From: Bromus sterilis
Lineage: Eukaryota > Streptophyta > Magnoliopsida > Poales > Poaceae
Length of the DNA: 64,000 nt
Assembly (NCBI GenBank): GCA_950022295.1
Contig: OX465599.1
Span: forward strand, 280,695,501 to 280,759,500
Reading direction: 5' to 3'
Part shown: positions 46,384 to 57,119 of the stretch, piece by piece
Position numbering within the stretch: the stretch's first letter is position 1
How the letters are laid out: each line of letters starts with the position of its first letter
Made by a program: the position numbers and the translations under genes
Notes under the pieces: model-generated
Told to the model about the DNA's origin: nothing
What the model saw: only the letters and a program-made list of their open reading frames with translations
Databases searched by the model: none

Positions 46384-48102
46384 TGGTAATCAGAGCCTCA
46401 GATCCTTGGCGGCGTTAGGGTTTGGTGATTGGCGGAGTTCGGATCTCCGGTAAAATCCTCCCTAATCAAACCAAACTCCGGTGGCGGTGGTTGCAGCGGC
46501 GGCGACCGGGAGTCGGTGAAATTCGGGCACAAGCATGAGCGGGATATGGCTTCTGAAGAACACTTCTTCAGTGTAAAATCCCAACCCTGTTCGGTGTGCT
46601 TTGGTGGCGATCGGGGCGGCGGCGGTGTTGGCGGCGACAGGATCACCCCGGAAGTGGAAGGTTACAGCTTTGTTGCCGTAAAATCCCTCCACTTTCGCTG
46701 GAGATAAGCTCGGCGCAAGGTATAACAACTCCCTGCTGCTTGTAATTCCTTTCATGTAACCATGGGTGACTCAAGCGAGGACACAACAAGCCTGGAGCTC
46801 AAATCCCTCGCCTTGACGTTGCAACTATGCGCAATCATCGACAAGAAGACCAATAGGAGTTTGCAGAATTCTCGGCGATCGTGGCAAACAGTTTAATCAG
46901 CATTCAAGCAAATTTTGAGACGATTCAGGCATACTTTGCCAAACTCTTCTCGATGATGGACGTTACAAAAGGCAAGACTGCAGAATGCCACCACCTCAAA
47001 CACCTTCATGTGCAGCAAACGATGGAGGTAGTGTTAATCAAGACACTCACAGAAATGGATCTTTGCCACTTGTGCACCAACTGCCTGAACTGGGCAAAAC
47101 ACCTGTGGTGGGTTCTTCTACACTCCATGATCACCAGGGAAAAGAGCTGAATTTGGATGGCACCAGACCTCCCTGTACAAGTACCCAAATACTGGTTAAC
47201 CAAACCCTTTGGTGCAGCAAGGACAACAACAACAATGGATGAACAACAGGGAACAGGAAGGTAATCATAACCAAGGGCAACAATTCCAAGGCCAGAACAG
47301 AAGCAGAGGACCTATAACCATGGAAATGAATAGGCAAGCAACAACGGTCAAACCAGCAAAGATGAACATCCAGGAATTTGAGGGATTTGATGCGGATTCT
47401 TGGATTCTGGATATTGAGCAGTACTTTGAGGCAGCCATGACACCACTGGAGCAGAGAACTGAAATAGCAACAACTTATTGGAAAGGGGATGCCACATAAT
47501 GGTGGAGCGGCACTAGATATTCTGGAAATACTCTACCTTGGCACAGATTTTGCAGGCACCTTACTGATAGATTCTCTGAAAATTCTCAGTGTGACAATGT
47601 CAGACAGTTCCACCTGATAACACAAACATCTACGGTTTCTGATTATATCAAAAGATTTGAAGAATCTATGAATCTGATGAGAAGAGACAACCCAACCATC
47701 CCCAATGATTACTACATCAACAACTTTATCTCTGGGTTATTAGCTAGCATCCAACATTACATACAATGCCACAAGCCAGGAGACATGCAAACAACTATGT
47801 GGCTGGCCAGAAGTATGGAACAAGCAACTCTTGTCAGATCCATGAGGTCGAATTTTCATCCACAACAGAAGAATTTTCAGCCACAACAACAGAATTTCTT
47901 GCCTCAACAAACCAGAAGACAAGTGCAGTTTGATCCTCCAAGACCCACCAATGTTGTACCAGCTACAATCATACAACAAGCCATACTTCTGGGTGTCTGC
48001 TACAGATGCAAAGAACCCTGGTTCCCTGGCCACAAGAAGGTGTGCAAGCTTTCCCAACAGAATCAGATCCATGCACTCCAGAGTGCTACTAGTGCTACTT
48101 GA
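46384..48102 (+). pseudogene. gag of a decayed gypsy element
   Basis: A TGGTAATCAGAGCC sequence (46384-46397) after ...CTAACA looks like a gypsy primer-binding site next to an LTR end; the LTR itself is not resolved. A possible start is ATG 46762 (MGDSSEDTTSLELK), soon broken by stops and shifts. From 47209 a clear Ty3-type retrotransposon gag domain is seen (KMNIQEFEGFDADSW, WWSGTR, DYIKRFEE, YYINNFISGL). It ends in a zinc knuckle CYRCKEPWFPGHKKVC (near 48000). A TAA at 47497 replaces a glutamine codon. After 48102 no protease or RT follows, so the element is cut off. Confidence 0.75.
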
Positions 48103-48339
48103 TGTGTGCAAGGTTGCAACCTGCTGATTGTGTTGTTTGAATGTTTGCTAGATGCTGGTTGTATTTACATTCTAGCATTATATTTTATGGTAAAGTGCTC
48201 TTTGTTTCCCATATCAGTACAATTGTGTACGAAACACATAATTGCGCATAATCACGATTAATCACGCCTAAGCTAGAAAAAGGAAAGTAGGTGGCCAAAT
48301 GTATAAATAACGCCTAGCGCTTTTTTGAACTGTAAAAAA
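48103..48339. other. AT-rich spacer between gypsy gag and ABC pseudogene
   Basis: No open frame or motif. The transition to ABC-transporter sequence at about 48340, following a run of A, is abrupt. Confidence 0.4.
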
Positions 48340-49703
48340 AGTCCCCCAATTATCCTTCTTGATGAAGCCACAAGTGCACTTGATTCAGAATCCGAGAAGC
48401 TAGTTCAGGATGCTCTTGAAAAAGCTATGCAAGGGAGGATTGTTATCTTGATTGCCCGCATAATATCAAGAATTATAAACGCGGACAAGATTGTCGTTGT
48501 GGAGAATGGACGAGTGGCTCATTCTGGAACTCACAAAGAATTGCTGGAGAAAAGTGCATTCTACTCGAGTGTATGCAACATGCAGAATCTAGAGAAGGAA
48601 TCCAGCCAGAGTGGAGAAAGGTAAATGTAACCAATTGCACACTTCTTTGTACATTGTATAATGTCCCCTTATGAAATCCATCATCACACTGTACATGTGC
48701 ATAATAAGGGTATAGTTTAATCACAAGTTTATATTGATTGGTTAAACGGAATCACTAAACAAGACAAAGAAAAAGACAACAAGCCATTTTTCGCTGAAGA
48801 TGATAAAGAGAAAACAACAGAATCGACAACGGAGCTCTGGTCGTAGATCCCCATGGTCATGTATGCGCTCGTGGTGCTGGACCCTGCGCTCGACATCCTC
48901 GACAGAGAGGCGGCGCAGACCGTTGTGCTTCCAGATGAACCAAAAGCTGATGAAGACAGAATTATGGGTCGCGTCGCTTTTGAAGGCGTCAGCTTCAACT
49001 ATCCGTCCAGAGCGAAGGTGACGATACTGGATGGGTTCAGTCTCGCCATTGAGGCTGGTCAGAGGGTGGCCTTGTTCGGCCCAAGCGGTGCCGGGAAGTC
49101 GACGGTGTTCGCGCTCCTGCTGAGGTTCTACGAGCCTGGTCAGGGAATGGTGCTGGTGGACAGCAAGGACGTCAGAGAGTACAACCTCAAGTGGTTGAGG
49201 AGGCAGATAGGGCTGGTCCTGCCCAGCAGGAGCCGACCCTGTTCAACCTGTCCATCAGGGAGAACATCAGCTACGGCAACGAAGGCGCGACGGAGGCGGC
49301 GGTGGTGGCGGCGGCGATAGAGGCCAACATCCACGGCTTCATCAGCGGCCTGTCGGCGGGGTACGGCACCGTGGTCGGCGACAAAGGGAACCAGCTCTCC
49401 GATGGCCAGAAGCAGCGGATCGCCATTGCCAGGACGAGGCGACTAGCGCCCTGGACGGCGAGTCCGAGAGGGTGGTGATGAGATCCCTGGCCGCTGCCAA
49501 GGGGTGGGGAAGCAACGGTGCGGCGACCACGAGCGTGACGATCGCACACAGGCTGTCCACGGTGGCCGGCGCGGATGCGATCGTCGTGATGCATGGATGG
49601 GGGCAAGGTGGTCGAGACGGGCAGCCATAAGGCGCTCATCTCCGCGAGCAATGGCGCCTATTCCCGGATGTACCGCATGCAGATCAAAGGCGACAAGGAC
49701 TAA
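48340..49703 (+). pseudogene. ABCB (MDR/P-glycoprotein-type) transporter fragments
   Basis: Fragment 1 (48340-48620) is the end of a first nucleotide-binding domain: Walker B and D-loop (IILLDEATSALDSESEKLVQ), an H-loop with the histidine lost (ILIAR for ILIAH), and the linker, ending at a splice donor GTAAAT. Fragment 2 (48853-49703) is the second domain: Walker A GPSGAGKST (49078-49104), an altered signature LSDGQ (49395-49409; normally LSGGQ) and a C-terminal tail. The two transmembrane domains and the first Walker A are missing. Fragment 2 has an insertion near 49220, loss of the Walker B strand at about 49433 so that AIAR joins DEATSALD, and a shift near 49590. ABCB proteins export lipids, hormones or drugs at membranes. 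This copy cannot work. Confidence 0.88.
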
Positions 49704-49779
49704 TTTTCTTGATATGGTTTAGAATGTATAAAAGCATTATTTGCTTCGTTTCAGATTTTGTCTACATTGGAAAAAAATT

Positions 49780-50062
49780 AGAACATAGTACAACACAGAT
49801 GCTCATATACACGAGCATACACACCCTAATAAATGCTCACATGCACACTTATATTCTTATGAAGATCTTCGCATCATTTTGAGATTGACGTAGTCTCCAT
49901 AGGCGTCTCGTAGTCGACAGAAACATTTCCTTCTAGTGAAAACACATCTTCGAAAGCCTTGAAATAAATTAAAAAAATACGAGCACCAATATTAAATCTA
50001 GAATTTAAATTCTAATGGCTGAAGATATCACTGTTCCTCTAAGTAACACACTATTGATTGGA
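49780..50062 (-). mobile_element. SINE copy 4, degenerate, Au-SINE-like
   Basis: On the minus strand it carries the tRNA-related head (CCAATCAATAG, box-B-like region), the AGACG...GTCGAC body and the GTGTATATGAGCATCTGTG tail. It is clearly the same family as copies 1-3 but the most diverged. It overlaps the left border of the segmental duplication. Confidence 0.6.
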
Positions 50063-50195
50063 AACTTTTATGGGACGTGCTACACGTCTGTTGCGTCTGT
50101 CGATGATTTTTTTTAGTATAAAGATTTGCCGCTTTGATAATCGTTAGATCTAGGATCGCACGTTTGCGTCCACCATCTTTTTTATGAAACACGTG

Positions 50196-51867
50196 GAGGT
50201 AATATCACTGGGAGTCATAGAACTTGCGCACGATGTTTAGTTTAGTGCTAGAACTTTAAAACTACGAAATTGTAGTCACCCAACTTAACTTAAGCGTGCA
50301 CATACGGTCACAAATGTGTATACGTACATATCCATGTGTATAACCCCACCCGTCAATGAGCGAGGGCGTTCATATGATATATTTTTTACACAAAACGCAC
50401 TCATAATTTTTTATTTGTTAAAGAAGACAACCATCACCACACATTTTTAATAAAACCTCCTCATACTTTTATTATTTGATAATAATAGCTGTAGTGATTA
50501 AATGATATAAAAAGAATAGACCTCCAGGATGTATTTTTATATAAAATCCCCTCATATTTTTTATTTACAGAAACATTGACTGATGTACTATTTAAATACT
50601 ACCATTTATTTTTAACGATATATGAATAGTGGCTCCTACCTATCATTACCCAAAGAAAATTATTAAAATTACGTTGAATGGGATAATCAAACCCACAACC
50701 TCCAGTGCTCCAGCCGAACGGAGAACGTATTTGATGCACCCGGTCGATTAGTGCTACCGGTGCACCCGTCTTCCGTTGCACATTCAAAAATGTTCGAAAA
50801 AATTCGAATTTTTTTTGGTGTATTGACACAACATCAATGTATGTTGTCCCAAAATTTCAGCTCCAAAGTCCTAACAAATTTTGAGAAACTAAAAAGAAAA
50901 ATCTGACTAGAATAACGGAGGACGGGTGCACCGGTAGCACCAATTGACCGGATGCACCAGATACGTTCTCCAGCGGAACGACCCTAGTCAGTTTGTGTAC
51001 GGAAGTGTGATGTTCAAAAGTAATTCCGTAGCTTATATAGCCGCCATTTTGCACAACTGAGTGTTGTCGGTGTGATCCATTTTACAATGTTAATTCTTTT
51101 TAATTTACTGTTGCTAGATAAATTTTAATAGTCTTTCATAAATAATATATATATAGTTTATTATATCAACTAAACATCAATATAATAAAATTATGAATTA
51201 AAAATACTTATATAAAATTCATTACAAGATATTTTATTTATACTTAAATTTTAATAGTTTACTATATGTTTTTAAGAATCAACTTAAACATTTTACAATG
51301 TAATAATTTATATTTATATTTTTATTATTTTTAACATAGAATTATAATTTATCTTATAGCAGGAAATTGAAAATAATATTAACATTGCAAAGTGGGCTGC
51401 ACTATGCGGCAATTCATTGTGCGAAATGAACCAACATGTTGAAGGATATAAAGTTGCGGAATCCGTTCTTGACAACCAATTTCGCGAGGCCAACTGGCCA
51501 TGGCCGTGCGGCGATCCCAAGATCGCGTGTTCGAGTAATCTTCATGACGCATTATGACTTATTTCTATATCACTATAACGATTATTATTTTAGCAAATAA
51601 TTTCTTTTAGAAGGTTTAAAATTGTGGTGGTGGTTGTCTTTTTTAACAAAGAAAAAATTGTGAGGGTGTTTTGTGTAAAAAAAAGCATCATCCGAACACC
51701 ATCACTCATTGAAGGGTGTGGTTACACATATGGATACGTTTATACATATTTGTGACCATATCAACACGTTTGAGTTAAATTGAGTGACTACAATTTCATA
51801 TTTTTAAAGTTTTAGCACCAAACTGAACATCTTGCGCAAGTTCTATGACTCCGGATGATACTACGTC
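50196..51867. mobile_element. non-autonomous Mutator-like element (MULE), 1672 bp
   Basis: Bounded by perfect 9-bp target duplications AAACACGTG (50187-50195 and 51868-51876), the Mutator hallmark. The ends form long inverted repeats of about 250 bp. The left begins GAGGTAATATCACTGGGAG and the right, reversed, GACGTAGTATCATCCGGAG, after which both read TCATAGAACTTGCGCA. No transposase frame is present. Unit B of the duplication gives the empty site. The centre is very AT-rich and holds a second, smaller inverted-repeat element. Confidence 0.88.
50721..50970. mobile_element. fold-back MITE inside the MULE
   Basis: 250 bp that folds on itself: GAGAACGTATTTGATGCACC at 50721 pairs with the end at 50970 (GGATGCACCAGATACGTTCTC). 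The inner parts pair too (GGTGCACCCGTCTTCCGTT / AACGGAGGACGGGTGCACC). Flanks CAGCCGAACG and CAGCGGAACG may be a 9-10-bp target duplication with one change, which would again fit Mutator. Confidence 0.75.
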
Positions 51868-51889
51868 AAACACGTGTCTTAAGCCCATC

Positions 51890-52600
51890 CAACTTATATT
51901 TGTGGAAAAAAGGAAAATTCAAAGATGAGTTTGAGCTCATATTCTTTTGTTGAATAGTAAACTCGAAAAGATAGTAAACAAAATTAAAATCTGAAATTTT
52001 TAGGCATCCAAGATGTTTATGTGTGTAAGATGCGTGCAGAATTTCATGGTGTTTAGATATTCGAGAAGCACGTAGCAAAAAGACAAAATTGACTTCAAAT
52101 AGGGTGGTGAATCAATCTGTGGTTGAATTGGTTAAAAGAACAGTGCTATTCTCAGCCTATGAGAGTTCAAATCCCAAATTTGACATTAGTGCTCGAATTT
52201 TCCTGGATTTATTCCAGGCCTTGTGCCAATGTGCTTTCAGTGGGAGTAGACGTTCCGTCGAAGATGAGGTGATGATTTCGTTAATTTCAAGATGATGTGC
52301 TTGCTCAGTATTGCGAAGATGCTCATATGAATAGGATGTGCGTGTGTACGTTCATAGGGGTGAGTGTATGATCGTGTATATGAGCGTCTGCGCTGTATTA
52401 TGCTCTCTCAAAAAAATACTTCAAATAGTGTGTGTTTTCACTACTTCTCAGACACTCGAAATTTATCTTTTTTGCCATGAGCTCTTTGGATGTCATATGA
52501 GCATCTTGAATGCCTACTTTTTTATATTTTTTTGAACTTTTTACTATTTATTATAAATTTATTGTTCATGTCTAGGTGTAGATGCACCCGAACATCAAAT
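51890..52600. repeat. diverged palindromic sequence hosting SINE copy 1
   Basis: The sequences either side of the SINE are partly inverted copies of each other (TAGGCATCCAAGATG near 52000 against TAGGCATTCAAGATG on the reverse strand near 52505; ATATTCGAGAAGCACGTAG against ATTTCGAGTGTCTGAGAAG). Unit B keeps the same arrangement. Confidence 0.4.
52106..52417 (+). mobile_element. SINE copy 1, Au-SINE-like
   Basis: 312 bp. The tRNA-like head has an A-box-like TGGTTAAAAG and a B-box GAGTTCAAATCCC; the tail reads GTATATGAGCGTCTG...CTCTCAAAAAAA. Target duplication is about 14 bp, GACTTCAAATAGGGT (52091-52105) and ACTTCAAATAGTGT (52418-52431). Transcription would be by RNA polymerase III and mobility would depend on a LINE. 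Confidence 0.8.
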
Positions 52601-53099
52601 TGACGTTTTCTTGGAAAACTCTGTAACATCTATATTGCAAAAAATAAAAACTAAGAAACAAAAATCTATAAAAAAAATCAACATTATTTGTGTTGTGCGG
52701 GCCCATGCGAGACATATGTTGCATGTAGAAGACGATGAAGGAGACAACTGACACTCATGTGCAATCTGTCAGCTGAAAAGAAGTGTTTCTCAACTTTTAT
52801 AACATGGTACGACGCCACCGATGCTAGAGCCTGAAGTTGACATTATTGTCGCCGTGACAACAATCTCGCAAGGAAACAAGGGGACTTGATTGAGTAGAGT
52901 TTCAAGTGATGCAACACTTTTTACTTCACATTTTTTGCACACCTGCGAAAAATATGTTGCACTAACATTTTAAGTGTGTAGAGATTCTGTTGCACGCCAG
53001 AGGATTTTGTTGCAATGGTCAGATGGTCTAAGTTTTGATTTTAAGCTAGGTCAAAGTGTTGATCGGGTGGAGGATTTTCCTATTTTGTCGCCGCACTAA

Positions 53100-53430
53100 C
53101 TTCTACGGTCGTCCTAGCCTCATTATGTAATATTAGTTACACTATTTATTCTAAGTCATGTCTGACCATATATATTGGAAAATATATCATTATCTAGACC
53201 TTTTTATTCATGTTGCGAAGCAGATGAATAAAATCTTGAGAAGAATTTTGTTTGGGTGGGGGGAAGGTACAAAAAGGAAATATCACTTAGTCAAATGGAA
53301 GCTAATATGCAAACCAAAAAATATATAGTTTGGGTGTCAAAAACATGCAACTGAGCAATGTTAGCTTATTTGTGCAAGTGGTGGTGGAAACTTGGATTTG
53401 GAAATGTTCCTTGACAACATCTTGTTAGGT
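53100..53430 (+). pseudogene. LINE ORF2 C-terminal fragment, unit A
   Basis: 53218-53322 reads KQMNKILRRILFGWGEGTKR then KYHLVKWKLICKPK, matching the region after the RT in plant LINEs (WG-RKYHLV-W--vC-PK). In the next frames it continues LGVKNMQLSN and LAYLCKWWWKLGFG (near 53360-53400). Stops and shifts separate the pieces. A second copy is in unit B. Confidence 0.65.
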
Positions 53431-53639
53431 CAAAAGAACAGTGAAGAACGGTTTTTCTCAAAAGGTTGTATGGTATTTTTCACTTGCTTCCCGTTATTAA
53501 GAGTGTGATACACAAACAAGAAATCTGAAGCACATAACATATGTTAATTCCATGAAATTGACATATGCATAATCATATGTGCACAAAGCAGTGTGTAAAA
53601 GCTATGACTATTATAATGGAATAAAATACAAAATTGTAC

Positions 53640-53825
53640 CAAATTGACGAAGTCATCATAGGCGCTTCGTAGTCGACAGGAACGTCTCCTCCTACTGAAA
53701 GCACATCCCCGAAAGCGCTGGAATAAATTCAGGAAAATGCGAGCACCAACGTCAAATCTAGGATTTGAACTCTCACGGACTGAGGATACCACTGTTCCAT
53801 TAACCAACTCAACCACAGGTTGATT
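53640..53825 (-). mobile_element. SINE copy 3, 3'-truncated
   Basis: Minus-strand copy with head CAATCAACCTGTGGTTGAG, B-box GAGTTCAAATCC and body up to GACTTCGTCAATTT, lacking the tail. It corresponds to SINE copy 4 in unit A and marks the left border of unit B. Confidence 0.75.
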
Positions 53826-55275
53826 GCAAACTTTTATGGGACATGCTACGCTTTCTGTCGATGATTTTTTTACAAAGATTTGTCGTTAGATCTAGAAAAA
53901 TGCTTCTCGTCAGTCGAAGGATCGCACATTTGCGTCCATCATCTTCTCTATGAAACACGTGTCTTAAGCCCGTCCAATGTTATATTTGTGGAAAAAAAAG
54001 AAAATTCAAAGATGAGTTCGAGCTCATATTCATTTGATGAATAGTAATCTCAAAAAAATTAGTAAACAAAATTAAAAAAATCTGAAATTTTTTGGCATCC
54101 AAGATGTTTATGTGTGCAAGGTGCGTGTAAATTTGATGGTGTTTAGATATTCGAGGAGCACTTAGCAAAAAGACAAAATCGACTTTGAATAGTGTGGCGA
54201 ATCAACATATGGTTAATTTGGTTAGAGGGACAGTGGTATTCTCAGCCCACCAGAGTTCAAATCCCAGATTTGGGATTGATGCTCGAATTTTCCTGGATAT
54301 ATTTTAGACCTTTCGCCGATGTGCTTTCAGTGGGAGGAGACGTTTCTGTGTATGTGAGCGTCTACGTTGTATTGTGTTCTCTCAAAAAAAGACTTCAAAT
54401 AGTGTTTTTTACAACTTCTCAGACACTTGTTTTTTTTCCATGAGCTCTTTGGATTTTTTGAACTTTTTAACTATTTATTTTAAATTTATTGTTTATGTCT
54501 AGGTGTAGATGCACTCGGACATCAAATTGACGTTTTCTTGGAAAACGATGTAACATCATCTGTGTTGCAAACTGTCTTTCAAAACAACGTCTATATTACA
54601 GAAAAAACCTAAGAAACAAAAATCTCTAAAAAAATCCACATTATTTGCGTTGGGCAGGCCCATGCGAGACATATGTCGCATGTAGAAGATGATGAGGGAG
54701 ACAACAAACACTCATGTGCAGTCTGTCAGCTGAAAAGAAGGCCACCGATGCTAGAGCCTGGAGTTGACATCATTGTTGTCATAGCAACAATCTCGCAAGG
54801 AAACAAGGGGGCTCGATTGAGTAGAGTTTCAAGTGATGCAACAATTTTTAATTACTTCACATTTTTTGCACACCTGCGAAAAATATGTTGCGGTAACATT
54901 TTAAGTGTGTAGAGATTTTGTTGCATGTGATAGGATTTTGTTGCAATGGCCAGATGGTCTAAGTTTTGATTTTAAGCTAGGTCAAAGTGTCGATCGGGTG
55001 GCGGATTTTCCTATTTTGTCGCCGCACTAACTTCTAGGGTCGTCCCCGCCGCATTATGTAATATTAGTTACACTATTTATTCTAAGTCAAGTCTGACCAT
55101 ATATATTGGAAAATATATCACTATCTAGACCTTTTTATTCATGTTGCGAAACAGATGAATAAAATATTGAGAAGGATTTTGTTTGGGTGGGGGGAAGGTA
55201 CAGAAAGGAAATAGTCAAAAGGAAGCTAATATGCAAACCAAAAACAAAAATAGTTTGGGTGTCAAAAACATGCAA
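53650..55275 (+). repeat. segmental duplication, unit B (uninterrupted)
   Basis: Colinear with unit A, including both SINEs, the intervening AT-rich sequence and the LINE scrap. Homology ends after GTTTGGGTGTCAAAAACATGCAA (55275 against 53350). Confidence 0.8.
54196..54390 (+). mobile_element. SINE copy 2, internally deleted
   Basis: Same insertion as copy 1, duplicated with the segment: target duplication GACTTTGAATAGTGT / GACTTCAAATAGTGT (54181-54195, 54391-54405). About 115 bp between GAGGAGACGTTTC and TGTGTATGTGAGCG are lost. The A-box TGGTTAGAGG is better preserved than in copy 1. Confidence 0.8.
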
Positions 55276-55280
55276 AAAGA
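55030..55280 (+). pseudogene. LINE ORF2 fragment, unit B
   Basis: 55150-55260 repeats the KILRRILFGWGEGT...KLICKPK text of unit A with a deletion in the RKYHLV part. Confidence 0.6.
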
Positions 55281-56270
55281 AAAATACCCGAGTAGGACAT
55301 ATAATCCAATCACAAAAGCTAAATAGAAAAGCAGAGCCAAATCTAGCTAGCTTGCATCATGAAAGAAGAAGCTAAATATGTGAGTTACCTTTCACAATCT
55401 TTACATCAGATGTGCAGCTCTGATAATCTCAAAAGTGGTCATGCAAAGTAAATTATATGTACTAAGTGCGGTTCCACTACATTGATATCATGTAACTTGT
55501 CCATGGCGAGTCACACACATGCGGTGACCATTTGCCCATCAAATCACATCAAATGGCGAGCAGCACTCCAAACTCCAAAGCAAAATAACCTCCACACTTA
55601 GCATCCATCATTGAAATAGTAAAATTTCACCACTTGAATGATTGCTTTGGAATTTGAATGGCAAGTGGTACTTAATTTCAATGACAAGTTCTACTAAATT
55701 TCATTAATATGTTGATTGTTGAAGTCTAAAGAAAAGTGCACTACAACATTGTTGTACATTCGCTGTAATAAAAAAAATAGCCATCTCTAAATAATGTTGT
55801 TGTACTTCAGTTGGGTGGTTTTGTTTAGTTCAACATGTGTACTTAAGTAGGAAGTAATACATGTGTATTTTTTGCGGAGATCATACATGTGTATTTACAT
55901 GGACGTGGATTTAGGTAATTGTTTTAGGGAAAAAATAATTTTACGTTGATATTTAGACGTTTCTACACATGTCGTGATCATTATCTAAGAAACCATACAC
56001 ATGTTGAATGATGCGCATTGAAGTTTGGCCACAAACTTAATTATTTGTGTAGCTTAAGATGTTTGGAGAAAATGTTTGTACAACCCCGACCCCCCAAAAA
56101 ATGTTGCATTGCACATCTTAACTCGTCATCTTCTATGCTTTGTATCGACTTGATCCTACATTATAAACTAATAAAAATGCGTTTTATCGAAATAATCTCC
56201 ACTTTATCATTTTGTCTTTTTTTGTTATTGCAATGGAACTTTATATATATAAGACTTTTATGTTGTAATG
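55281..56270. other. AT-rich intergenic sequence
   Basis: No gene, no clear element ends. Contains repeated words ACACATGTG/CATGTGTATT (55840-55900). Confidence 0.4.
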
Positions 56271-57119
56271 GAACCGTGTCGCTCCCCGCGAGCGACCCGG
56301 GAGGATAACTTGCGCCGCCGGCAACCACCCTCCCACCCCACCCCTCCCCCCTCGCCGCCGTCGAAGAAAGCCCGCGTGGCATAAGCGGCGGCGGGGTCCT
56401 CTCCCTATTGCGAAGCACTCGGGTGGTGCGGGGCTGCTCGGCCAAGCGGAGGCACGGCGACCGATGTCGGGCTGTCGGCATCAAGGTTGTGCGCGGCTCC
56501 GGCAGGTTCTCGTCGAGGCGCGTGGACGCGGTGCAGAGTGCGCAGACCCCCAGATCCGATCTGGCGCTCTAGCTGGTCGGCGCGGTGGTTAGGAGAGGTC
56601 TTCCAGATTCGGGGGCGTCTCGGCTGCGCACAGGGCGTGGAGGTAGGTGCGGCTCCTCCGGCCGGGAGGCGGGTTGCTCCTTCTTCGGGCGTGGTGGCAT
56701 GGTCCGCCAGATGTGGGCGTCCGTCTTTCGGCGGGGGCAGTCCAGCGGCACCACCCCCGTGCGCCGTCGGGCTAGCTCCACGGTGGACGGCTTGGCGGTG
56801 ATCCTAAGGTTTCTCTGATGTCAAGACGAAGAACTATCGTACGCCTGTTCTCTTTGATTTGGCCAGAGTGTCGGGTTCCGAAAGGCTCCGCTGGCGATCT
56901 CCCAATGGTGTTCATGCCTAGAGATTGCTGGATCGGGTGGTATTCGATCGTGCCGGAAAAATCGGTGCGAAACTCTACTCTGATGCCATCATGGGCAAAT
57001 CCATGGTGAAGTCAGAGGGAGAATGTCATGGAAGTTGTGATCAGAGGACTGTCAATGGTGTTCGGAGCCTTTGCGTTGATGAGGAACTGGCTAGGAGTTT
57101 CAGGAACCATGGCAGCAGT
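56271..57119 (+). other. GC-rich block, possibly the 5' part of a LINE
   Basis: GC content rises sharply at 56275 (CGTGTCGCTCCCCGCGAGCGACCC). Several open frames overlap (56487-56801, 56585-56818, 56818-57122), none with a domain. The opening resembles 5' UTRs of Triticeae LINEs that I remember, and a weak open stretch runs to the junction with the next LTR. It could instead be the first exon of a gene fragment. The copia LTR at 57120 cuts it off. Confidence 0.3.

Larger units (their letters stand above)
49882..53345 (+). repeat. segmental duplication, unit A (split by a MULE)
   Basis: 49882-50195 plus 51869-53345 align colinearly with unit B (53650-55275) at roughly 85-90% by eye. The two parts are contiguous in unit B (ATGAAACACGTGTCTTAAGCC), which marks the Mutator-like element as a later insertion in unit A only. 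Confidence 0.8.

Noticed and set aside
54196..54260. tRNA-like sequence with A and B boxes
   Set aside because: It is the head of an Au-SINE-like element; the cloverleaf is not complete.
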